NCBI GenBank assembly: GCA_031835245.1
Contig: JAVKOQ010000577.1
Span: forward strand, 1 to 25,000
Length of the DNA stretch: 25,000 bases
Origin: Balamuthia mandrillaris
Lineage: Eukaryota; Discosea; Longamoebia; Balamuthiidae
Direction: 5' to 3'
Positions 9,649 through 19,051 of this stretch are shown piece by piece. Each line of letters starts with the position of its first letter. Position 1 is the stretch's first letter. The position numbers and the translations under genes were made by a program. Under the pieces are notes generated by a model. The model searched no databases and was not told where the DNA came from. It saw only the letters and a list, made by a program, of their open reading frames with translations.

Positions 9649-9695
9649 TGTTGGTAAAATCACCATAAGTTTCAAAATGGCTCAGTGTTGACATA
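9649..9695 (+). repeat. Old fragment of the chromovirus LTR family
   Basis: The first 17 bases (TGTTGGTAAAATCACCA) equal the start of the 235-bp LTR at 10796. The following 25-30 bases align only loosely (TCAA, CTCA, TGTTG blocks in the same order). This is best read as a decayed LTR start; no matching end was found. Confidence 0.55.
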
Positions 9696-10791
9696 TAATC
9701 AATAACAGCTGTAATAAGATGATTAAAAGAAAAGAAGAAAGAAATGAAGATATTGTTGGTTATGTTGACAATTGTACATTAGTTTAATAACCAGAAAAAA
9801 GAAGAATATTACAGTGTACAATTAATTTTTTCAAATTTATGGTTTATTAGTATTTTCTCACATGAAACAAGTGAAAAAAAAAGTGTTTCAGAAAAACTTG
9901 AAAGTACTAAGTAATAAAGAAGTAAAAAGATAAAAGGAAAAAATAAAAAATTAATATTATAAGAGAAAGAAGGATTGACATGACTCAAAGTCCACAGAAC
10001 TGTTAAATACAAAGAATAAAACCAAGAAAAGTGACAAAAGTAATGAGAGCTCATTGTAATCTAATGTAGCAAAAGAAAGAAAAACAAGGTGTGAATATAT
10101 ATATATGTTTATTTTTCATGTATATGAACTCAAACCTCAAAGAAGAAAAATCAATTTATAATGAAGAAAAGCACCTTAAGAGCCAGAAATTGAGAGTTTA
10201 TTAACAAAATTGCAATTCTGGACTTCTGAGCTTAAAGAAACTTTAAGGAATATGGCTGAAAACATCAAAGTGATCTTTGATGTCAACAAGATTAATCAAA
10301 GAAATGATGTTGAATGTTAGTAGAAAAAGATTAAGAAGGAAATAAAAGAAAAAAATGATAATTGCCAAAAAAACCAAAAAGAAACAAAGAAAAAGATGAA
10401 ATTCAAATGTATTTAATGAAAAGGAAAGGAAAACAAGTGTATATTGTTGTCTTAGTTCTATTTTTGTTGAAGAGAAAGTATTTATAGTTAAGAAGCAAAC
10501 CAAGAAAAGGCTTGGAATTTAGAAAGTTCTACAGCAGGAAAACAAGAGAAATCTTCAGAATAGCTTAGTGTTGGAAGTACTAGTATTGATAAAAAACGGG
10601 CAAGAGTACTTAACAATGACTCAGGAGAAACATAAAGAAGCTGTCTACAAATTCATATAAGTTCTACCTTAAGCAAATTCCTTGACCTTTGTTGACTTAG
10701 AAAAAAGACTGTTTCTATGTTGAAGATGCTTTGAAGAAAAGAAAGCTCAAGGACAACCTCTTCTGGATAACAGAGAGGAGAAAAAGAGAGA
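9696..10791. other. AT-rich, repeat-bearing flank without a gene
   Basis: No open frame with a family signal. A short stretch near 10215-10320 reads like decayed coding sequence (SELKETLRNMAENIKVIF-type) but is interrupted. It contains an (AT)n run near 10096-10105 and the first copy of a dispersed repeat (10383-10595). Confidence 0.6.
10383..10595 (+). repeat. Dispersed repeat, copy 1
   Basis: Collinear blocks shared with 23845-24080: ACAAAGAAAAAGAT, TATTTAATGA, AAAACA, GTATTTATAGTT, AGAAAGTTCTA/GGAAAGTTCTA and GCAGG. Its end, AGTACTAGTATTGATAAAA (10576-10594), also resembles the last 19 bases of the window. The family is unknown. Confidence 0.6.
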
Positions 10792-10795
10792 CATT

Positions 10796-11030
10796 TGTTG
10801 GTAAAATCACCAACACTTATCTCAAGACTCCTCATGTTGGATCCGTCCCGGACCCTCAGCTCTCCTTTCTTTTGTATCCTCCATCCTTCCCTTCTCCCTT
10901 TTCCCTTTTCTCTTGGTGTACTTTGAAGCAACGTTGGAGATTCACTCCTGTTGTCCTTCCTCTATTCTCTTGAATACACTTCTTGTCTCGTCACCGACTC
11001 TTTTATTCTTGAGGTTGGATTCAACCAACA
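10796..11030 (+). repeat. LTR A (5' LTR of unit 1), 235 bp
   Basis: Begins with the perfect hairpin TGTTGGTAAAATCACCAACA (7-bp arms, 6-nt loop) and ends TTCAACCAACA. The terminal inverted repeat is TGTTGG/CCAACA. A pyrimidine-rich middle precedes the last 100 bp. Confidence 0.97.
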
Positions 11031-11041
11031 TTTTTTTTGAC
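11031..11041 (+). promoter_or_regulatory. Putative primer-binding region (T8GAC) after LTR A
   Basis: TTTTTTTTGAC follows the LTR directly. It does not start with TGG, as a tRNA 3'-end binding site would. The identical 11 bases follow the unrelated 5' LTR of the gag-only element at 19005. Confidence 0.45.
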
Positions 11042-11082
11042 TTACATAAGTGATTCAAATCCCCTCTTGCACTACGCACATC

Positions 11083-12682
11083 ATGGAAGCCTCAGCCGCT
11101 CTTGACACCCTCCATGAACAGCTTCGCAAGGCACAACAGGAGTACCTTTGCATGCTCCAACAATCCTTTCAACTTGAGCTCGACATCCCCAGCTGCCCTG
11201 AGACTGAATGCGTTGCCAAAGAAGAAGAACAGCACAAGGTAGATGAAGCTGCAGAACACACTAGAAAGGCCATGGAATGGTTACAACAGCGTATAGACAA
11301 CTTTGTTGTGTTCCTTGCATCCACCTCGGCCACACTAGGCAACTCTTCCACATGCAACACTACCGCTGCCGCTGTTTCTCCTCCCTCGCCCGTTCCACAG
11401 ATCTCTCCCATACAGTCACCTTGTTTGAGTTCACCCTCTCCCGTTGATGTTTCCGTCAACAACACAACTGCTTCCAACAGCACACACGTTCCCTCTGTTC
11501 CAGAAACACAGAGCAACACAACTACTCCTTCCCCTCCTACTCAGAAGAAAATGCCTCGCCTTCCCCCCGGACTACCTAAGTTCGATGTCAGCAGGCGCCA
11601 GGACCCTTCCAGACATCAAGGCCACAATGATAGAGGCCATCACGTCGTTTCAACAGAAGCCTGGCAAAAGCGTTCATCAGCTCATCAATCAGTACTCTGT
11701 ACTCTGTAATCATCTTCCTGACACCTTCTACAACTACCTCAAAGCCTTTTTCTTTGGACAAGCCCTTCTTCCCCACATCAAGTCGAAGTACAAGCAACAG
11801 ACTCTTCGCAATAAGCCACAAGACGTCATCGCTGCTTTCAAGCTCGCAGTCCTCATTGAGTCAGAGTTTCCCCAACCTTCTTTGAAAGATAAAGGTCACA
11901 GCAAATCACCTCAACAGCAATCACCATTACCCCACACAATAGGTGCTGTTTGCGCACACTGCAAAACACACAACCACACAGAAGATCAGTGCCAAAAAAA
12001 GGCCTGCAGGCTACAACGGCAGTCTTCTCAAGCAACGTCTGTTACACCAGCCTCATCTTCTGCTCCTGCAACACGCAACCCCACGTCAACACTGCCGCAA
12101 CAAACACGCGCACAACTACCAGCACGGCAGTTGTCTCCCAGCTCATGTTCCCTCAACTCCATGGCTTTTACACAGCAACAGAGCAACACACCTGCTCCTA
12201 CTGCTGAGCAGCAAGACTCTATCGGTGATGAAGAGGAATATGATGAGTTCTATGAGTCACAACGGGCTCTCAACTCTATCACCATCACTGACAATATGCC
12301 CGGACCCAACGACCCCATCTGTGCCCTGATGACCATCAATGGCTGTCATGTCACTGCAGTCATAGACTCTGGTGCCAGCCACTCCTTTATGGACCCTTCT
12401 ATTGTTGACTTAGTTTGTGCCAAAACCAAGCAAGCCAACTACATGGTCAAACTCGGACACTGTGAAACCACCGCTACATGTGCTGCCGAAACGGAGCCAC
12501 TCGCTATTGGCTTCAGCAAACGCCGTTTCCATCACATGTTCTCTGTATTGCCTCAACCAGACGGTCAATCAATCATCCTGGGCCGCGACTTCATGCACAA
12601 GTCTGGCATGGGCATAACAGACATTCCAATTGACTACCCTGAGGAACCACTACCCTGCTCCAAGGACCATGACATCACCTGA
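11083..12682 (+). other. Chromovirus unit 1: gag and protease region
   Basis: Starts MEASAALDTLHEQLRKAQQ, a helical gag N-terminus, followed by a Ser/Thr/Pro-rich linker. The capsid-like part contains the LPKFD motif seen in many Ty3-type gags. A CX2CX4HX4C zinc knuckle (CAHCKTHNHTEDQC, about 11950-11991) binds RNA. The aspartic protease has DSGASHSF around 12364-12390 and the ILGRDF motif near the end. The gag portion appears interrupted; described here only as a region. Confidence 0.85.
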
Positions 12683-12697
12683 TGCCAACATCAATGT

Positions 12698-15556
12698 TTG
12701 GTGAAAGCTGTCAAGGAACACATCCGCAAGCGTATTCTTGAAGCCATTGAGAAATACCTCCAGGAGAATGAGGCTCTACCCACAGGACCTTCCTGTACCC
12801 TTCCCAAAGTGGTTCTCCATCTGGACACTGGAGACCACCCTCCTGTCTTTCGCCACCAATACCCCATCTCACACCATTTAATGCTTGTAATTGATCTGCA
12901 AGTGGTGGAATGGCTGTGTACCGGCGTCATCGTGCTCGCCCCACCTGATAGTCCCTGGAACTCTCCTCTCACTGTCGTACCCAAGAAGGACGCTGATGGC
13001 AACGTTACCCAGTGGCGTGTCTGCATCAACCCGCGCCTCCTGAACAAGCTCCTCTTGGACCTCACATACCCAATCCCTACTATCCGCAGCATTATCTCTA
13101 AAGTGCAAGGCTTTTTCATCGCCTCTGCCCTCGACCTTATCTGGTCTTACACGCAATGCCCCATTGCTCCTGAAGACTGCGTCAAAACTACATTCACATG
13201 GAATGGTTGTCGTTACATGTTCATCACTGCCATTTTTGGCATCAAGATTGTTGCACAACACTTCCAGTGCCTCATGGACGTTGTCACTGCTGCTATTGCT
13301 GAGTTCACTTCCCATTACATTGATGATCTAGCTGTCGTTTCCCAAAGTGTGGAAGAACATATCAAGCACCTTATCCGTGTTATCCTCACTCTCACCGCTG
13401 CAGGACTCCGTATCTGTTGGGAGAAGTGTCAGTTCGGGTACAAACGCCTCTGCATCCTCAGTTTTATCATTGATCGCAGCAATATCCTTCCTGACCAACA
13501 CAAGCTCTCCACTTTCGCACTCCTAGAAGTACCATCCACTGGCAAGCAAATGCAATCCTTCCTTGGCTTTGCAGGCTACCTCCGCAACTTCATCCCCATG
13601 TTCGCCCAACTCGTTCAGCCCCTTGACGCCCTCCGCTACATCAAGGACGTCCGTCCCCATTGGAACCAAGACTGCCAGGATGCCTTTGACGCCCTCAAGC
13701 GCATCTTATCCAACCCACCTGTGCTCTCTCTCTATGACCCATCCTTACCTCTTTTGGTTGGCACTGATGCCTCCCAATTTGGTGTCAGCGCTGTCCTTTA
13801 CCAAATTGGACCCAACAACAAGCACCAGTACATCACGTTCGTGAGCAAGGCCCTCAACCCTGCCCAACGCAACTATCCTGCCACCAAACGTGAGATGCTC
13901 GCCATACTCTTCGCTGTCTGCTCCTTCAGCGATTGGCTCTACGGCAACAAGTTCACGATCTATTCTGATCACAAGGCTTTGTCCTACCTCTTTACTTCTA
14001 ACAGTAAGAACTACATCCTCAACTATTGGGCTCTCCTCATCTCAGAGTACAACTTCGAGATCGTCCACCGCCCTGGCGTTCACATGATTCTCGAGGACTG
14101 CCTCTCTCGGCTGTACCCGCGCTCCTTCTGGGACAACAGTGGTCTTACACCCCCCTCCATCCCTCTGGACGCCCCTCGCTTGCCTCAGCGCAAACCTCGC
14201 GACCTCAAGGCTCTTGCTTTGGTTGACAACTCCCCATCCACGGCCAAATCCGCTCTTAACAGGCACATCAAGGACAGACTCAACAAGCAACTCCCTTCCA
14301 CCTCTGAACGGAAACGCCTCCTGCAGCTGTTCCACACAGAAGGACATCACGGAGCAGAAACCTTGTTCATCAAGATCTGGAATGAAGGCTATTATTGGCC
14401 TACTCTTCATGCTGACTGTTCCCGCACTTGCCTACAGTGCAATGACTGCCTTAAGCACAACATCACCAAACACGGCTTTCATCCCCTCAAAACCATCCAT
14501 GCTACTTACCCCTTCGATCACATCACCATCAATCTGTTTGGTCCCCTTCCCACTTCTTCCAAAGGCTTCAACTATGTTCTAGTCACCACAGACATCGCTA
14601 CCTGGTTCACTTCCCTCCACCCAGTCCATGCCAAGACTGCCAAAGATGTGGCCCGCACCCTCTATCAAGTCGTCTCTGATTTCAGTCTCCCTAAGATCCT
14701 TCAGTCAGACAACAGCACTGAGTTCATCAATGCGATCATCAAAGCTCTCAAGACACTCTCTGGCTTTGAGCATCGGTTCATCTCAGCCTATCATCCTCGA
14801 GCTAACGGAGCTGCAGAAAGCCATGTCAAGCTGGCCCGCAACACCCTTAACAAGCTCATTAACAGTGATTGGTCTCACTGGCACACCTTTCTTCCTGCCG
14901 CCCAATATGCAATCAACCAACGCGTTACTCGTCGCCACAAGTCTTCCCCTTTCCAACTGTTCTTTGGTCACCCAGCTACCACTCCACAAGACTATTCTTC
15001 TTCCTCTTCCCAGCTTCCTACCAAAACCCTCCTCTTGGAGAACGCCAAGCAAATGCATGATATTGTCTACCCGGCATCAGCATCTTCTACTCGGAAGCAC
15101 AGTTCTAACATCAAGGCTCAACATGATTCTTCTAAGCCACTCCACGAATTTTCCGCTGGCTCCAAAGTCATGCTACGCAAGCCTCCCAGGTCTCCCAAGT
15201 CTCTTCCTGAATACTCTGGCCCTTATACAGTCATCCGCTGCAATCGTGGTGGTGCATACCTCCTCCAGGATAGCACTGGCGTTACCCTCTCGGACAAGTT
15301 CAGCCCCAACCAGCTGAAGCTCGTTGCCCCCCCAGAGGACTCTACTACCAATGACCTCCCACCCAATGAGTATGAAATAGACGAAATCCTTGATCACAAA
15401 GGCCCAGCCAATAAGCGTGAATACTTTGTTCACTGGAAAGGCTACCCACATTCTGATAACCAATGGATCCCTGCTAAAGATGTCCATGCTCCCAAACTCG
15501 TCAAAGGTTATTGGGACCTCCTCAAACAATCCTCTTCACCTTCTACTTCTTCTTGA
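12698..15556 (+). CDS. pol: Chromovirus unit 1: RT-RNase H-integrase-chromodomain polyprotein, 952 aa
   Basis: Reverse transcriptase occupies about 12780-13600 (VPKKDADG...WRVCINPRLLN, LDL, and YIDD at 13316-13327). RNase H follows at about 13750-14100 (VGTDAS, REMLAI, YSDHKAL). Integrase has an HHCC zinc domain (about 14333-14455: H, H, CLQCNDC) and a DDE-type core (NLFGPLP, LQSDNSTEF, AYHPRANGAAE, about 14520-14830). The C-terminus has a chromodomain (YEIDEILDHKG...YFVHWKGYPHSDNQWIP, about 15370-15525). Chromodomains in this class bind modified histone tails and direct integration to heterochromatin. It lies in the plus sense, downstream of the gag-protease region. Confidence 0.93.
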   Translation: MVKAVKEHIRKRILEAIEKYLQENEALPTGPSCTLPKVVLHLDTGDHPPVFRHQYPISHHLMLVIDLQVVEWLCTGVIVLAPPDSPWNSPLTVVPKKDADGNVTQWRVCINPRLLNKLLLDLTYPIPTIRSIISKVQGFFIASALDLIWSYTQCPIAPEDCVKTTFTWNGCRYMFITAIFGIKIVAQHFQCLMDVVTAAIAEFTSHYIDDLAVVSQSVEEHIKHLIRVILTLTAAGLRICWEKCQFGYKRLCILSFIIDRSNILPDQHKLSTFALLEVPSTGKQMQSFLGFAGYLRNFIPMFAQLVQPLDALRYIKDVRPHWNQDCQDAFDALKRILSNPPVLSLYDPSLPLLVGTDASQFGVSAVLYQIGPNNKHQYITFVSKALNPAQRNYPATKREMLAILFAVCSFSDWLYGNKFTIYSDHKALSYLFTSNSKNYILNYWALLISEYNFEIVHRPGVHMILEDCLSRLYPRSFWDNSGLTPPSIPLDAPRLPQRKPRDLKALALVDNSPSTAKSALNRHIKDRLNKQLPSTSERKRLLQLFHTEGHHGAETLFIKIWNEGYYWPTLHADCSRTCLQCNDCLKHNITKHGFHPLKTIHATYPFDHITINLFGPLPTSSKGFNYVLVTTDIATWFTSLHPVHAKTAKDVARTLYQVVSDFSLPKILQSDNSTEFINAIIKALKTLSGFEHRFISAYHPRANGAAESHVKLARNTLNKLINSDWSHWHTFLPAAQYAINQRVTRRHKSSPFQLFFGHPATTPQDYSSSSSQLPTKTLLLENAKQMHDIVYPASASSTRKHSSNIKAQHDSSKPLHEFSAGSKVMLRKPPRSPKSLPEYSGPYTVIRCNRGGAYLLQDSTGVTLSDKFSPNQLKLVAPPEDSTTNDLPPNEYEIDEILDHKGPANKREYFVHWKGYPHSDNQWIPAKDVHAPKLVKGYWDLLKQSSSPSTSS

Positions 15557-15564
15557 AGGGGGAG
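15555..15564 (+). promoter_or_regulatory. Polypurine tract before LTR B
   Basis: GAAGGGGGAG two bases upstream of the 3' LTR, the usual place for plus-strand priming. Similar tracts precede LTR C (22645-22655) and the 3' LTR of the gag-only element (20455-20464). Confidence 0.75.
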
Positions 15565-15566
15565 TA

Positions 15567-15801
15567 TGTTGGTAAAATCACCAACACTTATCTCAAGACT
15601 CCTCATGTTGGATCCGTCCCGGACCCTCAGCTCTCCTTTCTTTTGTATCCTCCATCCTTCCCTTCTCCCTTTTCCCTTTTCTCTCGGTGTACTTTGAAGC
15701 AATGTCGGAGATTCACTCCCGTTGTCCTTCCTCTATTCTCTTGAATACACTTCTTGTCTCGTCATCGACTCTTTTATTCTTGAGGTTGGATTCAACCAAC
15801 A
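15567..15801 (+). repeat. LTR B (middle LTR shared by both units), 235 bp
   Basis: Same length and ends as LTR A and LTR C. It serves as the 3' LTR of unit 1 and the 5' LTR of unit 2. No short direct repeat flanks it. Confidence 0.96.
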
Positions 15802-16882
15802 AGTGCCAAAAAAAGGCCCGCAGGCTACAACAGCAGTCTTCTCAAGCAACGTCTGTTACACCAGCCTCATCTTCTGCTCCTACAACACACAACCCCACGT
15901 CAACACTGCCGCAACAAACACGCGCACAACTACCAGCACGGCAGTCGTCTCCCAGCTCACATTCCCTCAACTCCATGGCTTCTACACAGCAACAGAGCAA
16001 CACACCTGCTCCTACCGTTGAGCAGCAAGACTCTATTGGCGATGAAGAGGAATATGATGAGTTCTATGAGTCACAACAGGCTCTCAACTCTATCACTGTC
16101 ACTGATGATATGCCCGGACCCAATGACCCCATCTGTGCCCCGATGACCATCAACAGCCGTTGTGTCACTGCAGTCATAGACTCTGGCGCCAGCCACTCCT
16201 TTATGGACCCTTCTATTGTTGACTTAGTTCGTGCCAAAACCAAGCAAGCCAACTACACGGTCAAACTCGGACACCGTGAAACCACCGCTACATGTGCCGC
16301 CAAAACGGAGCCACTCGCTATTGGCTTCGGTGAACGCCGTTTCCATCACATGTTCTCCGTATTGCCTCAACCAGACAGTCAATCAATCATCCTGGGCCGC
16401 GACTTCATGTGCAAGTCTGGCATGGGCATAACAGACATTCCAATCAACTACCCTGAGGAACCACTACCCTGCTCCAAGGACCACGACATCACCTGACGCC
16501 AACATCAACGTTTGGTGAAAGCTGTCAAGGAACACATCCGCAAGCGTATTCTCGAAGCCATCGAGAAATACCTCCAGGAGAACGAGGCTCTACCCACAGG
16601 ACCTTCCTGTACCCTTCCCGAAGCGGTTCTCCATCTGGACACTGGAGACCACCCTCCTGTCTTTCGCCACCAATACCCCATCCCACACCATTTAATGCTC
16701 ATAATTGATCTGCAAGTGGCGGAATGGCTGTGTACCAGCATCATTGTGCTCACCCCACCTGACAGTCCCTGGAACTCTCCTTTCACTGTCATACCCAAGA
16801 AGGATGCTGACAGCAACGTTACCCAGTGGCGTGTCTGCATTGACCCGCGCCTCCTGAACAAGCTCCTCTTGGACCTCACATA

Positions 16883-17122
16883 CTCTGCTGGTGGGATATA
16901 GCGGATATCTGCGGATAACTTCTATAAAAGGTAGGTATCCACAAAATCTGCTCGGATATCTGCTCTGCTGGCAGGATAAAGCGGATATCTGTGGATAACT
17001 TCTATTAAAGGTAGGTATCCACAAAATCCGCTCGGATATCCGCTCTGCCGGCAGGATAAAGCGGATATCCGCGGATAACTTCTATTAAAGGTAGGTATCC
17101 ACAAAATCCGCTCGGATATCCG
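16883..17122 (+). repeat. Three tandem 80-bp copies of the transposon's left end
   Basis: Copies start at 16883, 16963 and 17043, each beginning CTCTGCYGG and containing GCGGATATC, TAAAAGGTAGGTATCC/TTAAAGGTAGGTATCC and GCTCGGATATC. The terminal inverted repeat is thus present three times at this end but once at the right end. Confidence 0.93.
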
Positions 17123-18153
17123 ATCGCTATGCATATCCACCCGGATATCCGCCCTCAGCGCCCTGATTAGGAAAGCCAATAGCAGAGCGGAGAGAAGAGA
17201 GGGGAGAGGACATGATCTCGGTGACGTGGGAGTTTCTTCCTATTGGTCAGTTTCATGAAACCCTCAAGCTGATTTTAGTTTTCTGTTTTAGTTTCTCAGA
17301 TTTAGATTTTAAATTTTAATTTTTCCTTCTGTTTTAATTTAAAATCTTAAAAACAAGGCAGGAAAGTGGCACTAGAGGCCTTAGTCGAAAAAGCAGAGGA
17401 AGAAAGAGCAGTTGGGAGAGGAAAAAATGATGAGACCCAAAAGATTCTGTTGATGGTTCCCATGGTTGCTTGTAAGACTTGACAATTGGTACCGTAGGTC
17501 CCTGTGCGCTTTTTCTTTGTATTTCTGATATTCGCACTCACTTTATTCACAATTATTTCACCATCGCGTCACTTGCCTAACGACCATTTCTACTTGGTGC
17601 TTTTCGCTTTTTCTCTGCATGTCAGTAAGAAGAGGTTTGTGATCATAGCAAAGAAAACCTTTACAACTATTTGCTTATTCTCTTTTCATTCCCCTCTCTG
17701 TTCATCTTTCTGTCCCTTCCAAAGAAGGCCTTGAATCAGGTGGAACTGAGTTCAACCAACAAGAACGACGCTGCAGTCAGTACCGTTCCAAAGCAGGTGA
17801 TGAACCTCAACAGAGCATAGCGCACAGGAAGTGGCTCTGCAGCAAACATGATCTAGGCAGCAATGAGCAGCAACGTATCAAACTCATCTCCCCCCTTCCC
17901 TTGTTATTTTTTTTTTACTGCAATAAAATTAAAATTTTTCAGACCAATAATAATTTTCTGATAATTATCAACAATAATCAATCAGAGCAGCATGACGTCA
18001 GTGGCTTCCCAAAAAGGAACTCATCATATTATTTTTCAAACCCGTATCATAAAGTTTTTCAAATAAAAACAGCGGATATCTGACTGAATATCCGCGGATA
18101 TATGGTACGGATACATCTGCTGGATATCCAGAGCGGATATCCTGCCAGCAGAG
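16883..18153. mobile_element. Non-coding DNA transposon with TA duplication and GGATATCC-rich ends, 1271 bp
   Basis: Inserted into RT of chromovirus unit 2. The uninterrupted site in unit 1 (CACATACCC, near 13070) shows that a TA was duplicated (16881-16882 and 18154-18155). The ends are inverted: CTCTGCTGG at the left and CCAGCAGAG at the right, continuing as GGATA. Both subterminal regions are packed with GCGGATATC/GATATCCGC motifs. The middle is AT-rich without a convincing ORF. A TA duplication fits Tc1/mariner-type mobilisation, but the termini match no family I can name. An 8-bp (hAT) duplication is excluded by the flanks. Confidence 0.88.
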
Positions 18154-18736
18154 TACCCAATCCCTACCATCCGCAGCATTATCTCCAAAGTGCAAGGCTT
18201 TTTCATCGCCTCTGCCCTTGACCTTATCTGGTCTTACACGCAATGCCCCATTGCTCCCGAAGACTGCGTCAAAACTACATTCACATGGAACGGTCGTCGT
18301 TACATGTTCGTCACCGCCATTTTTGGCATCAAGATCGTCGCACAACACTTCTAGCGCCTCATGGACGTTGTCACTGCCGCTATTGCCAAGTTCACTTCCC
18401 ATTACATCAATGATCTAGCTGTCATTTCCCAAAGTGTGGAAGAACATATCGAGCACCTTATCCATGTTATCCTCACTCTCACCGCTGCGGGACTCCGTAT
18501 CCATCAGGAGAAGTGTCAGTTCGGGTACAAACGCCTCTGCATCCTTGGTTTTATCATCGATTGCAGCAATATCCTTCCCGACCAACGCAAGCTCTCCACT
18601 TTTGCACTCCTAGAAGTACCATCCACTGGCAAGCAAATGCAATCCTTCCTTGGCTTTGCAAGCTACCTCCGCGACTTCATCCCCATGTTTGCCCAACTCG
18701 TTCGGCCCCATGACGCCCTCCAGTACATCAAGGATG

Positions 18737-19004
18737 TGTTGAGAATTACTCTCAACATATTAGTTCTGTTGCCCCTTTCCTTTCCTTTTCTTCCTGTCGA
18801 CATCCTTGACGTGGACCAATCGCCTGTTGCCACATCGCTAGGCTTCTTCCTTTTATTCCGTTGCTTCCTTCTCTCTTTCTTTTAGTTAGTTAGTTTTGTT
18901 TTGTTCACACCACACTTTCCCTCTTGACACCCTTTGTTCCCTTGTTCCCTCTTTGAATAATACGTTTTGGCCCCGTCCGTTCGTGTTATTCGCCCTTTCT
19001 AACA
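18737..19004 (+). repeat. 5' LTR of the gag-only element, 268 bp
   Basis: Begins with a hairpin, arms TGTTGAGA and TCTCAACA around ATTAC, and ends CTTTCTAACA. It has no overall similarity to the 235-bp chromovirus LTR apart from ends and layout. Confidence 0.97.
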
Positions 19005-19015
19005 TTTTTTTTGAC
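19005..19015 (+). promoter_or_regulatory. Putative primer-binding region (T8GAC) of the gag-only element
   Basis: TTTTTTTTGAC directly after the LTR, identical to 11031-11041 after chromovirus LTR A. Sequences then diverge. Confidence 0.45.
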
Positions 19016-19051
19016 GGCCGGAACCATTATTCGTGCGATTTCCCCTCAGAC

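Larger units (their letters stand above)
10796..15801 (+). mobile_element. Chromovirus unit 1 (Ty3/gypsy, chromodomain)
   Basis: A 5.0-kb unit with identical-length 235-bp LTRs (TG...CA). The interior holds gag, protease, reverse transcriptase, RNase H, integrase and a C-terminal chromodomain in the order typical of Metaviridae chromoviruses. Its two LTRs differ at 5 of 235 positions by hand count, so it is fairly young. It is nearly whole, with about one or two apparent breaks, in the gag part. The protease part and the RT part are separate reading frames in both units of the block, so that separation may be a family trait rather than damage. Confidence 0.92.

Noticed and set aside
11045-11065. 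ATTCAAATCCCC after LTR A as a tRNA T-loop
   Set aside because: No T-stem pairing, no D-arm or acceptor stem around it; chance resemblance.
17334-17550. Two minus-strand frames of 67 codons inside the TA-inserting transposon as a possible transposase N-terminus
   Set aside because: No zinc finger, helix-turn-helix or DDE motif is visible and the frames are short; the element looks non-coding.
17448-17761. Possible extra LTR inside the DNA transposon, starting TGTTGATGG and ending TTCAACCAACA like the chromovirus LTR
   Set aside because: Only the last 11 bases match well, the flanking bases do not form a duplication, and no hairpin is present at the start.
16875-18161. 8-bp target duplication (hAT type) for the nested transposon
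   Set aside because: The flanks CTCACATA and TACCCAAT differ; comparison with unit 1 supports only a TA duplication.
18896-19051. Upstream extension of the gag ORF into the 5' LTR
   Set aside because: The extension reads through the LTR and the T8GAC sequence; the methionines at 19052/19055 just inside the interior are the more likely start.
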